A stretch of 47,839 nucleotides of DNA from the NCBI GenBank assembly GCA_947307055.1, contig CAMZHX010000018.1, forward strand, positions 1 to 47,839, in the 5' to 3' direction. Under the pieces are notes generated by a model. It was not told where the DNA came from, made no database searches, and worked only from the letters and a program-made list of their open reading frames with translations. Positions 1 through 7,120 of this stretch are shown one piece after another (the first letter of the stretch is position 1; each line of letters opens with the position of its first letter). The position numbers and the translations under genes were made by a program. The DNA is from an uncultured Selenomonadales bacterium. GTDB taxonomy: Bacteria; Bacillota; Negativicutes; Selenomonadales; Selenomonadaceae.

Positions 1-2
1 CG

Positions 3-458
3 GGCAATTCGATTATAAAACACCTTGACGGCTGCGAAAAAGTTATCTGCATGGCAGCGACTTGCGGCGCGGCGATTGAGCAGGAGATTGCTAAAAAATT
101 CGAGCGCGGCGAGTATTTAGCGTCAATACTTTTGGACGCGGCGGCAACTGCGGCAGTCGAACAAGCCGCCGACCTAATGGAGAAAAATTTTGCCGCGAAG
201 TTCTCAAGGGAAGGTTACAAAATGCGCTGGCGATTCAGTCCGGGCTACGGCGATTGGGATTTGACCGCGCAGGAAAAACTTTTTAAAATTGCGGGCGCGG
301 AACAAATCGGAATGAGTTTGAGCTCGGCACTTATGCTTGAGCCGCGAAAGTCAATCACAGCGATAATCGGATTGGAGAGAAAGGGAAATGGGAAATGGGA
401 GAAGGGAAATGGGAAATGTGAGGCGTGTAATAATTTTGCCTGTCCTATGAGGAAATAA
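3..458 (+). CDS. Vitamin B12-dependent methionine synthase activation-domain protein (5'-partial)
   Basis: The frame is open from the window edge, so the true start lies upstream; an internal ATG at 51 is unlikely to be the start because conserved-looking residues precede it. The motif RFSPGYGDWDLTAQ, followed by MLEPRKSITAIIGL and a C-terminal cysteine cluster CEACNNFACP, is typical of the stand-alone clostridial-type MetH reactivation domain. That domain binds S-adenosylmethionine and helps re-methylate cobalamin on methionine synthase. A G-rich tandem repeat at 381-418 is translated between the IIGL motif and the cysteine cluster, adding about fifteen Gly/Lys/Asn/Glu/Trp residues that I would not expect in this family. 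Stop at 456-458, two bases before the map reading frame, so the two are likely co-transcribed. Family assignment is by motif only. Confidence 0.8.
   Translation, partial: GNSIIKHLDGCEKVICMAATCGAAIEQEIAKKFERGEYLASILLDAAATAAVEQAADLMEKNFAAKFSREGYKMRWRFSPGYGDWDLTAQEKLFKIAGAEQIGMSLSSALMLEPRKSITAIIGLERKGNGKWEKGNGKCEACNNFACPMRK
381..418 (+). repeat. G-rich tandem repeat, family A, inside a coding region
   Basis: Short tandem units of the form GGGAAAT or GGGAGAA are repeated about five times. The same type of sequence recurs at 18455-18476 (as CCCAATT units) and at 31557-31637. Here it lies in frame within the MetH-reactivation gene and is translated. Confidence 0.75.
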
Positions 459-460
459 AA

Positions 461-1366
461 ATGTTTAAGTTTTTCAAGGAGATGTTGCGAAATATGAAGA
501 GAAATGACCCGTGTTGGTGCGGCAGCGGCAAGAAGTACAAAAAATGTCACGCGGACTTCGACGCTAGAATCGACGAGATAAAATTTGTCAAGGCGAAAAG
601 TCAAGTTCGCCCGCCAAAAAGATTGATTAACAACGCGGCGGACATTGAAGGAATAAAGCGGGCGGCGGTTATCAATACGGGCGCACTCGACTTGATGAAC
701 GAGCTTGTCAGAGAGGGCGTCGACACCTTGACCCTAAATAACGCCGCGCACGAATTCATTGTAAGTCACGGCGGCCATCCGAGCTGCTTAGGATTCGAGG
801 GCTTCCCGAAGAGCATTTGCATTTCCGTCAACAACGTCGTCTGTCACGGCATACCGTCGCGCAAGGAAATTCTCAAGGCAGGCGACATTCTCAACATAGA
901 CATTACAACCGACCTCGACGGCTATTTTGCTGACGCCTCGCGCATGTACACTGTCGGAGAAATTTCGCCCGAAGCGCGGCGTTTAATTGACGTGACGCGC
1001 GAGATTATGGAGGCGGGCATTGCGGCGGCTAAGGCTTGGCATTTCGTCGGGGATATTGGCGCGGCTTGCGGCAAAATGGCTCACGATAACGGCTATTCGG
1101 TTGTGACGGATTTAGGCGGGCACGGCGTCGGCAAAGAATTTCATTTGGAGCCGTTTGTAAGTCATGATTGCAGCGCGGAAACTGGAATGTTGCTTGTGCC
1201 AGGCGTCGTGCTGACTGTTGAGCCGATGATTAACGCGGGTGAAAAATATACGACGGTCGACGAGAAAGACCATTGGACGGTTCGCACCAAAGACGGCAGT
1301 TTGTCGGCGCAATGGGAGAAAACGATTTTGATAACGGAGACGGGCGCGGAAGTTCTCGCGAGCTAA
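461..1366 (+). CDS. map: Methionine aminopeptidase type I with N-terminal SEC-C zinc motif
   Basis: Removes the initiator methionine from nascent proteins. The N-terminus carries a SEC-C motif (NDPCWCGSGKKYKKCH, about residues 15-31), as in many Firmicute enzymes. The pita-bread catalytic domain follows with all expected metal ligands: Asp in NIDITTD, Asp in FADAS, His in EFHLEP, Glu in TVEPM and Glu in QWEKT. Length (301 aa) is normal for the SEC-C form. Start is ambiguous: ATG 461 has AGGAA eight bases upstream, while ATG 494 (MKRNDPCW) has AAGGAG twelve bases upstream; both keep the SEC-C motif. It lies 2 bp after the MetH-reactivation gene and 12 bp before queC, so the three form an operon. 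Confidence 0.95.
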   Translation: MFKFFKEMLRNMKRNDPCWCGSGKKYKKCHADFDARIDEIKFVKAKSQVRPPKRLINNAADIEGIKRAAVINTGALDLMNELVREGVDTLTLNNAAHEFIVSHGGHPSCLGFEGFPKSICISVNNVVCHGIPSRKEILKAGDILNIDITTDLDGYFADASRMYTVGEISPEARRLIDVTREIMEAGIAAAKAWHFVGDIGAACGKMAHDNGYSVVTDLGGHGVGKEFHLEPFVSHDCSAETGMLLVPGVVLTVEPMINAGEKYTTVDEKDHWTVRTKDGSLSAQWEKTILITETGAEVLAS

Positions 1367-1378
1367 GGGGGCTTTGCA

Positions 1379-2068
1379 ATGAAAGCAGTAGTTCTATCGA
1401 GCGGCGGATTGGATTCGACAACTTGTTTAGCGATGGCGGTTAAGAAATTGGGCGCGGAAAATTTGTCTGCCCTATCGATTTTTTACGGTCAACGTCACGA
1501 GCGGGAGTTGCAAAGCGCAAGAGCCGTCGCTAAATTTTACAACGTCGCACATTACGAACTTGACGCCGCAGAAATTTTCAAAAATTCCGATTCTGCATTG
1601 CTTAACACCTCGACTGCGCCGCTTGAAAAGAGTTCTTACGCCGCGCAGATTCAAAATAATAAATCGCTGCGCATAGCAACCTATGTACCGTTTCGCAACG
1701 GCTTAATGATTTCGATTGCGGCGAGCTTTGCGGACGGGCTTTACGATGATTCGGTTGAAATTTATATTGGCGTTCATTCTGACGACGCGGGCGAAGCTTA
1801 TGCCGATTGTCGAGCAGATTTTATCGTGTCGATGAGCGCGGCGGTTAGAATTGGGACTTATGAAAAAATTCATTTGGTCGCGCCGTTTTTATGTCAAAAA
1901 AAAGCCGACGTGGTGAAAGTCGGCTTAGAATTGAACGTTCCGTATGAATTGACGTGGAGTTGTTATGAGCGCGGCGAAAAACCTTGTGGGAAATGCGCCA
2001 CATGCATTGACAGGGCGAAAGCATTTGAGCTTAACGGCGTTAAAGACCCTGCGTTTACGCTTTTTTGA
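1379..2068 (+). CDS. queC: 7-cyano-7-deazaguanine synthase
   Basis: Converts 7-carboxy-7-deazaguanine to preQ0 with ATP and ammonia, in queuosine tRNA modification. The PP-loop ATPase motif SSGGLDSTTCL is at residues 7-17, and the C-terminal zinc site is CGKCATCIDRAKAF. Length (229 aa) fits the family. No other queuosine gene lies nearby. AAGGGGG precedes the ATG. Its 3' end overlaps the convergent MBL-rubredoxin gene by 14 bp, and no terminator separates them. Confidence 0.96.
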   Translation: MKAVVLSSGGLDSTTCLAMAVKKLGAENLSALSIFYGQRHERELQSARAVAKFYNVAHYELDAAEIFKNSDSALLNTSTAPLEKSSYAAQIQNNKSLRIATYVPFRNGLMISIAASFADGLYDDSVEIYIGVHSDDAGEAYADCRADFIVSMSAAVRIGTYEKIHLVAPFLCQKKADVVKVGLELNVPYELTWSCYERGEKPCGKCATCIDRAKAFELNGVKDPAFTLF

Positions 2069-3047
2069 ACGCTGATTTAGGTTGTTTGCAACGCGGGCAG
2101 ACTTCGGGCGGTTCGTCGCCGAAATGTTCGTAGCCGCAAACGCTGCAAACCCATTTAGTACCGGTTGCCTTAGGCGTATCGGCTTTTTCTTCAACAACGG
2201 GAGTTTCCTCGATGTCGGGAAGCTCCATAATTTTTTTGTTGTCGAGATTTTCGTAGCCAAATGGCGTATGAGTTGAAAGGTAAACTGTTTTATTCTCTTT
2301 GATGAAGGCGCGGACGCGATTTAAGGTGTCACGAGCGGCGGACATATCTTCAAACACGACTGAAAGCTTATTTTCGAGCAAAGCTTCGTCGGTGTAGGTA
2401 ACATCGCCGTGAATCAAGTAGGAAATGTCGCCGTCTTCAGCGATAACGATTGAATTGCCTTTAGTGTGGCCGGGCGCGAAGATATAATAAACGCCGTCGG
2501 CGATTTTTTGGCACGCGTTGAAATTTTTATACGCGCCGTCAGTAAAATCAGTGCGGACGACGTTATCGCCGGTCAATTTCATATCGTCAGCCTCGATGCG
2601 CGAGATATAAATTTTAGCGTTCGGGAAATGGCGCAATTCGCCGGTATGGTCGGCGTGTTTATGGGTGATGAGGATTTTGGAGACCTGCGCGGGTTCGTAA
2701 CCGGCAACCTTGAGCGCGTCGACGTAATCTTTGACCTTATCGCCGAAAGTTATGACAGAATCTTTGGTGACGGGGATAGTTTCCTCTGCGGGGAAGCCGG
2801 TATCGACCAAAATAACTTCCTTGCCGGTGTCGATAACGTAATTTTGCAAGCTGGAGCGGAGTTTTTCCTCTTTGATTGAGCCTTCGGGCAGGCCGCCGCC
2901 GCAAGCAAAAGATTTCATCATATAGCCGCCGTCATAGAGTTTAACTGCTGAAATTTTCATATTAGGTTTAGCCTCCGTTAAATTTCCGTCGAGCATCAGA
3001 CCGAGTGTCACGACGCCCGCAGTTTTAATAAATTCTCGACGATTCAT
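2055..3047 (-). CDS. Tat-type exported MBL-fold hydrolase with C-terminal rubredoxin domain
   Basis: Start ATG 3047 (MNRREFIKTAG) is chosen over an upstream in-frame codon because AAGGAG lies nine bases before it. The N-terminus reads as a twin-arginine signal followed by a hydrophobic stretch. The middle is a metallo-beta-lactamase fold of the AHL-lactonase-like type, with THKHADHTGE (HxHxDH), a later GHTKGN and an STHTPFG histidine. The last 35 residues form a rubrerythrin-type rubredoxin (CSVCGYEHFGDEPPEVCPRC). There is no flavodoxin domain, so it is not a classical FprA-type flavodiiron protein. Its ATG overlaps the stop of the upstream rubrerythrin fusion (TGATG), implying translational coupling and a shared redox job. 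Substrate unknown. If truly Tat-exported, an extracytoplasmic rubredoxin would be unusual. Confidence 0.85.
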   Translation of the reverse strand: MNRREFIKTAGVVTLGLMLDGNLTEAKPNMKISAVKLYDGGYMMKSFACGGGLPEGSIKEEKLRSSLQNYVIDTGKEVILVDTGFPAEETIPVTKDSVITFGDKVKDYVDALKVAGYEPAQVSKILITHKHADHTGELRHFPNAKIYISRIEADDMKLTGDNVVRTDFTDGAYKNFNACQKIADGVYYIFAPGHTKGNSIVIAEDGDISYLIHGDVTYTDEALLENKLSVVFEDMSAARDTLNRVRAFIKENKTVYLSTHTPFGYENLDNKKIMELPDIEETPVVEEKADTPKATGTKWVCSVCGYEHFGDEPPEVCPRCKQPKSAFKKA

Positions 3048-4618
3048 CAGACTTTCTCCTTGAAAACCGTCGCGGGTTGACCGCAAATCGGGCAAACATC
3101 AGGTGGAGCGTCGCCGACATGTTCATAGCCGCAAATTGTGCAGACGAAAACTTTCTGTCCGGCTTCGACTTTAGGTTCAGGCGCATTTTCCATAAGTTTG
3201 AAATCTTTTTTAGGCTGACCGCATACAGGGCAAGTCCAATTATCCGGCTCGGCGTCCAAGTCGCCATAATACCTGTAGCCGCAGCATGGGCAGACGTAAA
3301 GTTTTTTGCCGGTGGTATCGGCGGGCTTGTAATCGGGCTTAAACTTCTTGAAAATCTCATCGATAACAACGCCATGATGTTTTTCTTCCTGCGCGAAAGT
3401 TTCCATTTCGTCAGCGGCTTTATCCAAACCTGCTGCGCGGAATTTATCGGCAAGGGCTTTGACGTTAGCCTCGCCGCCGTATTCCGCCGCCCTAACTCTG
3501 TCGAGCAATTCCCAGAAATCTTTAGGATATTTGCCGCTGAGCGTGGCGTAAAATCCGGCGTGCTTAGCCTCTTGATTTGCCGACTCAAGGAGAATTTCCG
3601 CCACTTCGTCAAGCCCTTGTTCCTTAGCAAGACGCGCAAGGCCGTAATACATTAACGTTCCGTTGAGTTCGGCGCGGGCGGCCTCTTTGGAAATAAATTC
3701 GAGGTCGGTGCCCTTCGTCAAGCCGTGCAGACTAACTTTTTCCTTGAAGACGCTTTTTGGCTGGCCGCAAACGGGGCAACATTCGGGCGGCTCGTCGCCG
3801 GTATGCTCATAGCCGCAAACTTGGCAAACCCATTTCTTGCCCGCGCTGTTCAAATGTTCAGGCGCGTATTTCCTCAAAAGATTATCGATAACTACGCCGT
3901 GATGCCATTCCTGTTCGGCGAAAATTTCCATTTCGTCAGCCGCCGCAGTCAAGCCCGCCGCACGAACCATATCCGCCAAGCCTTTAATTTTAGTTTTGCC
4001 GCAGTATTCAGCTTTGGCGACGCCCGCGACGAATGGCCAGAAATCTTTTTGAACTTTGCCGCTAAGGACAGCGTAGAAGCCCGCGTGCACTGCCTCTTGA
4101 TTCGCCGACTCGATAAAGGTGCTCGCGACCTCGTTCAAGCCCTGTTCCTTAGCAAGTCTTGCCAGCGCGTAGTACATCATGACGCCGTTAGCCTCGCCTT
4201 GAGCCATTGCCGCCGTAGCCGGTTCAAGGTCGGTGCCTTTGGTCAAGCCGTGCAGACTTTCCGACTTTTTGGAAGGACTGCGGTCGATTTTCGGATACTC
4301 GAAGGCGTAGCCAACGCCGAAATGAATAATCCATTCGGGCTTTTCGGGAATCGGAATCCAATAGCCGTAAGCCTTGCCGAATTTCCCTTCGTAGGTGCAA
4401 ATTTGCGGCTCGCCGGTATCAACAGCTTTGTCGCATTGACAGCCCTTGTGATTTTCGGGCTTGCCGATTGACGAACACTTAATGCCGGCCTTGAGACCGA
4501 ACTCGGCGGCCTTTTTATTGACGGCGACAATTTCGCGGCTCTTCTGCGTAATCGTCACTGCTTCGGGGAAGTTGTCCCACATCAAATGAAACGCGCGGAT
4601 AATTTCTTCGTTGCTCAC
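3047..4618 (-). CDS. PAS-like domain / double rubrerythrin / triple rubredoxin fusion protein
   Basis: Start GTG 4618 (MSNEEIIRAFHLMW) is preferred because AAGGAG ends eight bases upstream; an in-frame GTG at 4627 abuts that site. The product is 523 aa. Domains in order: a PAS-like sensory region (about 1-105, with CSSIG and CQCDKA cysteines); ferritin-like rubrerythrin module I (about 122-255, E175xxH178, E237xxH240); rubredoxin 1 (C265, C268, C281, C284); ferritin-like module II (about 299-430, E350xxH353, later EEKHHG); rubredoxin 2 (C443, C446, C463, C466); rubredoxin 3 (C493, C496, C509, C512). Both ferritin modules begin with SLHGLTKGTDLE, a clear internal duplication. Rubrerythrins reduce hydrogen peroxide at a diiron site with electrons from rubredoxin, so this looks like a self-contained peroxide reductase with attached sensor. 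It is translationally coupled to the MBL-rubredoxin gene. Confidence 0.88.
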   Translation of the reverse strand: MSNEEIIRAFHLMWDNFPEAVTITQKSREIVAVNKKAAEFGLKAGIKCSSIGKPENHKGCQCDKAVDTGEPQICTYEGKFGKAYGYWIPIPEKPEWIIHFGVGYAFEYPKIDRSPSKKSESLHGLTKGTDLEPATAAMAQGEANGVMMYYALARLAKEQGLNEVASTFIESANQEAVHAGFYAVLSGKVQKDFWPFVAGVAKAEYCGKTKIKGLADMVRAAGLTAAADEMEIFAEQEWHHGVVIDNLLRKYAPEHLNSAGKKWVCQVCGYEHTGDEPPECCPVCGQPKSVFKEKVSLHGLTKGTDLEFISKEAARAELNGTLMYYGLARLAKEQGLDEVAEILLESANQEAKHAGFYATLSGKYPKDFWELLDRVRAAEYGGEANVKALADKFRAAGLDKAADEMETFAQEEKHHGVVIDEIFKKFKPDYKPADTTGKKLYVCPCCGYRYYGDLDAEPDNWTCPVCGQPKKDFKLMENAPEPKVEAGQKVFVCTICGYEHVGDAPPDVCPICGQPATVFKEKV

Positions 4619-4648
4619 ACGAATCACTCCTTAATACAATACGCTTAA

Positions 4649-4677
4649 AAAATACCCTGTCGCGGAAAATTTTGCAA
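4649..4677 (-). promoter_or_regulatory. Candidate sigma-A promoter of the rubrerythrin-fusion operon
   Basis: On the minus strand, TTGCAA (4672-4677) and TATTTT (4649-4654) are separated by 17 bases, about 30 bases before the chosen GTG start. Confidence 0.45.
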
Positions 4678-4695
4678 CTGGTTGGCGAGAAAATT

Positions 4696-5190
4696 TTACA
4701 ATCTGCCAATATTATAAAGTTCAAATGATTTTAAAATGCGGCGCGTTTCGGAGAAAAATTTTATCATGAGCTCGCGGCACTCTTCCTCCATAACTCCTGC
4801 TGTCACTTCGAGCTGATGATTTAGCGCGGGATTGTTCACGACGTTGAAAATTGATTCTGCCGCGCCGAATTTTGAATCGGTCGCGCCGTAGACAAGCCTC
4901 TTAACTCTGCACAAGACTAAAGCTCCAGCACACATTGCGCAAGGTTCGACCGTCGAATAAAGCGTGCAGTTTGAAAGTCTTCGTCGTTTTAGAATTTTAC
5001 TTGCGGCTCGTAGCGTCAAAATTTCTGCGTGAGCGGTCGCGTCTTGTAGTTGTTCAATCCGATTGTGTTCGCCGCAAATTAAAATGCCGTCCTCGTCGAT
5101 AAGAACGGCACCTATTGGAACTTCCCTTTCCTCGTAAGCCCGCAACGCTTCTTCGAGCGCGAGCTTCATAAAATCTTTGTCGTTATTCAT
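4696..5190 (-). CDS. tadA: tRNA-specific adenosine deaminase
   Basis: Deaminates wobble adenosine 34 to inosine, classically in tRNA-Arg. The zinc site is complete: H54-A-E56 and PCAMCAGAL with C84 and C87. Length (164 aa) is typical. GGAGG lies upstream of ATG 5190. The preceding small gene ends 16 bp upstream, so the two are probably co-transcribed. Confidence 0.95.
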   Translation of the reverse strand: MNNDKDFMKLALEEALRAYEEREVPIGAVLIDEDGILICGEHNRIEQLQDATAHAEILTLRAASKILKRRRLSNCTLYSTVEPCAMCAGALVLCRVKRLVYGATDSKFGAAESIFNVVNNPALNHQLEVTAGVMEEECRELMIKFFSETRRILKSFELYNIGRL

Positions 5191-5206
5191 CTCTCCGCCT
5201 CCAAAA

Positions 5207-5470
5207 TCAGAACATCAACAAACGGTCGAGACTCAAGCCGCTCGAATAAAATAGCGAATGCGTCCCGCAACTGTTCAGCTCCAAATTATACGCCTCTGGG
5301 ATTTCGGTTTTCTTGACGGGCTCGGACTTCTTATTCATGACGCGGCGCAATTCTTCGGCGAAACTATTTTCATCGCGCCGATTGCGTCCGCTATTGAAAC
5401 GGTGTTTGCTGTCGTGAGCTACGCCGTTTATCCGAGCTATCCGCTCAATTCTTTCAACTCTCTCCGTCAT
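5207..5470 (-). CDS. Small hypothetical protein (87 aa)
   Basis: I do not recognise this protein. It is supported as a gene by a strong AAGGAG ribosome site about nine bases before ATG 5470 and by its position directly upstream of tadA on the same strand. The N-terminal half is highly charged (alternating Glu-Arg), with a short FAEELRRVMNKK helix near the middle. The C-terminal third is mixed-polar and carries a single cysteine. No signal peptide or membrane segment is visible. Confidence 0.6.
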   Translation of the reverse strand: MTERVERIERIARINGVAHDSKHRFNSGRNRRDENSFAEELRRVMNKKSEPVKKTEIPEAYNLELNSCGTHSLFYSSGLSLDRLLMF

Positions 5471-5543
5471 TTTAATCCACTCCTTGGAAAAAATTTTCGT
5501 CCTTCAACAGCAATATCGTTTAAAAGTCGCGCCCCCTTAAATC

Positions 5544-5575
5544 AAAAGGAACCCTACCTTGTACGGCAGAGTTCC
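5544..5575 (-). terminator. Possible intrinsic terminator after mdh
   Basis: An imperfect 11-bp hairpin (arms GGAAC and GTTCC at the base, two internal mismatches) is followed on the minus strand by TTTT. It lies 24 bp beyond the mdh stop. Confidence 0.45.
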
Positions 5576-5598
5576 CTATTAGATTCAAGATTAAATTC

Positions 5599-6549
5599 TT
5601 ATTGGAGAGCGTCAGCGATTTTGCTATTGACTTCGCGAGCTGCCGCGACGCTTTCGGCGAACTTAGCTTTTTCAGCGGCGGAGAATTCGACTTCGACAAT
5701 TTTTTCGATACCGTTTTTGCCGAGAATAACGGGAACGCCTATGCACAAATCTTTTTCGCCGTATTCGCCGTCGAGGTAAACGCAGCAAGGAATAAGTTTC
5801 TTAGCGTCAAGAGCAATAGCTTCGACCAGAGCCGCAGCCGCCGCGCCCGGAGCATACCACGCAGAAGTTCCCAAAAGTTTGGTGCAGGTCGCGCCGCCGA
5901 CTTTGGTAGCCTCGACCGCTTTTGTGATAGCCTCTTCGCTGAGGAATTGGGTAACGGGGATGCCGCGATAAGTTGCGAGGCTGACGAGCGGGACCATAGT
6001 TTTATCAGCGTGGCCGCCGACGACCATTCCGTCAATATCGGTCGGGGTTGCAGGGTAGCCGGCTTCTTTTAGAGCTTCGGCGAGGTAGTAGCGGAATCTG
6101 GAGCTGTCGAGCATGCCGCCTTGACCGATGATGCGATTGCGCGGGAGTTTGGCATCTTTGAACGTGAGGTAAGTCATTGCGTCCATAGGATTGGAGACGA
6201 TGATGAGAATAGCTTCGGGCGAGTGCTCAAGGATTTGGTCGACGACGCTCTTGACGATTTTGGCGTTAGTGCCGATGAGTTGTTCACGGGTCATGCCAGG
6301 TTTGCGCGGGATACCGCTTGTGACGACAACGACTTGCGAGCCTGCCGTCGCCGCATAATCGTTCGTCACGCCGATAACAGTTGTATCGAAATTGAGCATG
6401 TGCGAAGTCTGCATAATGTCCATTGCTTTGCCTTCGGACAGACCTTCTTTGATGTCGATAAGGACGACTTCGCTAGCAAAACCTTTGGTCGCGAGGACAT
6501 TCGCGACGGTCGCGCCGACATTACCCGAACCAACTACAGTTACTTTCAT
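5599..6549 (-). CDS. mdh: Malate dehydrogenase (LDH/MDH family)
   Basis: Interconverts malate and oxaloacetate with NAD(H), in line with a fermentative reductive branch to succinate or propionate. The N-terminal Rossmann motif is GSGNVGATVA. The substrate loop SGIPRKPGMTREQL carries the arginines that mark malate rather than lactate specificity. IVSNPMDAMT and the catalytic histidine in VVGGHADKTMVP are present. Length 316 aa is normal. ATG 6549 is preceded by GAGGAGG. It appears to be a single-gene unit with its own promoter and a possible terminator. Confidence 0.95.
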   Translation of the reverse strand: MKVTVVGSGNVGATVANVLATKGFASEVVLIDIKEGLSEGKAMDIMQTSHMLNFDTTVIGVTNDYAATAGSQVVVVTSGIPRKPGMTREQLIGTNAKIVKSVVDQILEHSPEAILIIVSNPMDAMTYLTFKDAKLPRNRIIGQGGMLDSSRFRYYLAEALKEAGYPATPTDIDGMVVGGHADKTMVPLVSLATYRGIPVTQFLSEEAITKAVEATKVGGATCTKLLGTSAWYAPGAAAAALVEAIALDAKKLIPCCVYLDGEYGEKDLCIGVPVILGKNGIEKIVEVEFSAAEKAKFAESVAAAREVNSKIADALQ

Positions 6550-6583
6550 TTAAAAGTGCCTCCTCAAAAAATTTGTTAGGCTT

Positions 6584-6589
6584 ATTCTA
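6584..6589 (-). promoter_or_regulatory. Candidate extended -10 element for mdh
   Basis: TATGGTAGAAT on the minus strand gives an extended -10 about 35 bases before the mdh ATG. No convincing -35 is seen. Confidence 0.4.
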
Positions 6590-6641
6590 CCATAACGATT
6601 TATAATTTTCTACAAGAATTTTGCACGGTCTGAAAAATTTT

Positions 6642-6800
6642 TTACTCGACTTTGGAGAATTCATCTTTGCCAACGCCGCACAACGGACAGGCAAAATCTT
6701 CTGGCAAGTCCTCAAATTTCGTGCCGGGCTCAATGCCGTTATCGGGGTCGCCAAGTTCTTCGTCGTACTCGTAGCCGCAAACATTACAAACCCATTTCAT
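6642..6800 (-). CDS. Rubredoxin (52 aa)
   Basis: A short frame gives a complete rubredoxin: it begins [15 protein letters not shown], continues through [16 protein letters not shown] and ends [17 protein letters not shown]. Four cysteines in two CxxCG knuckles bind a single iron, and the Trp, Tyr and Phe core residues are conserved. It is a one-electron carrier, the likely electron donor to rubrerythrin-type peroxidases such as the fusion 2 kb away. An AGGAGG ribosome site precedes ATG 6800 and a near-consensus promoter lies just upstream, so it is probably a monocistronic, well-expressed gene. Confidence 0.95.
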   Translation of the reverse strand: MKWVCNVCGYEYDEELGDPDNGIEPGTKFEDLPEDFACPLCGVGKDEFSKVE

Positions 6801-6828
6801 ATAAAAGCCCTCCTAAAATTTTTCTTTG

Positions 6829-6856
6829 ATTATAACACGCGACAGAAAATTTTCAA
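6829..6856 (-). promoter_or_regulatory. Sigma-A promoter of the rubredoxin gene
   Basis: TTGAAA (6851-6856) and a perfect TATAAT (6829-6834) on the minus strand are separated by 16 bases, about 28 bases before the ATG. Confidence 0.7.
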
Positions 6857-6869
6857 GAAAAAATCTTTT

Positions 6870-7024
6870 GGCTACTAAAGACAGTGGCTGAAGCCGTTAT
6901 TCGTTACGGCGTAAGCAAAGTGCTCGACTACGTACTCAACCGTCGGTGATTCGAGTTACAACTAAGCGTTCTATGTAACGCAATCCCCCAAGCGGTTATC
7001 CGGACCGTCTGGGGGATTTTTTTT
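6870..7024 (+). ncRNA. Candidate small RNA or gene remnant ending in a strong terminator
   Basis: No gene is recognisable between the rubredoxin and DUF362 genes (6801-7120), yet a strong plus-strand terminator lies here. Upstream are small hairpins: GGCT/AGCC near 6886, GCCGT/ACGGC near 6892-6909 and GCGTT/AACGC near 6966-6981. One plus frame also reads AEAVIRYGVSKVLDYVLNRR then TGA, which looks protein-like but has no ribosome site and no standard start other than an internal GTG at 6884. It may be a structured sRNA or the tail of a lost gene. Beyond the terminator, 7025-7120 holds nothing I recognise. Confidence 0.35.
6982..7024 (+). terminator. Strong rho-independent terminator
   Basis: A nine-pair stem (AATCCCCCA with TGGGGGATT) extends by a further GCGGT/ACCGT helix and is followed by eight T residues on the plus strand. 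It has no annotated upstream gene. Confidence 0.9.
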
Positions 7025-7120
7025 GCGTTTGTGATAGCCATAAAACTACATGATCATTGTCTGGTCTTGTTATGTATTATAAATCGCGGAAAAGTTTTTG
7101 GCAAGGGAAATTTCTAAGCT

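Noticed and set aside
5258..5779. 173-codon plus-strand frame across the small unknown gene and mdh
   Set aside because: It runs antisense through two supported genes and a likely terminator, with no ribosome site.
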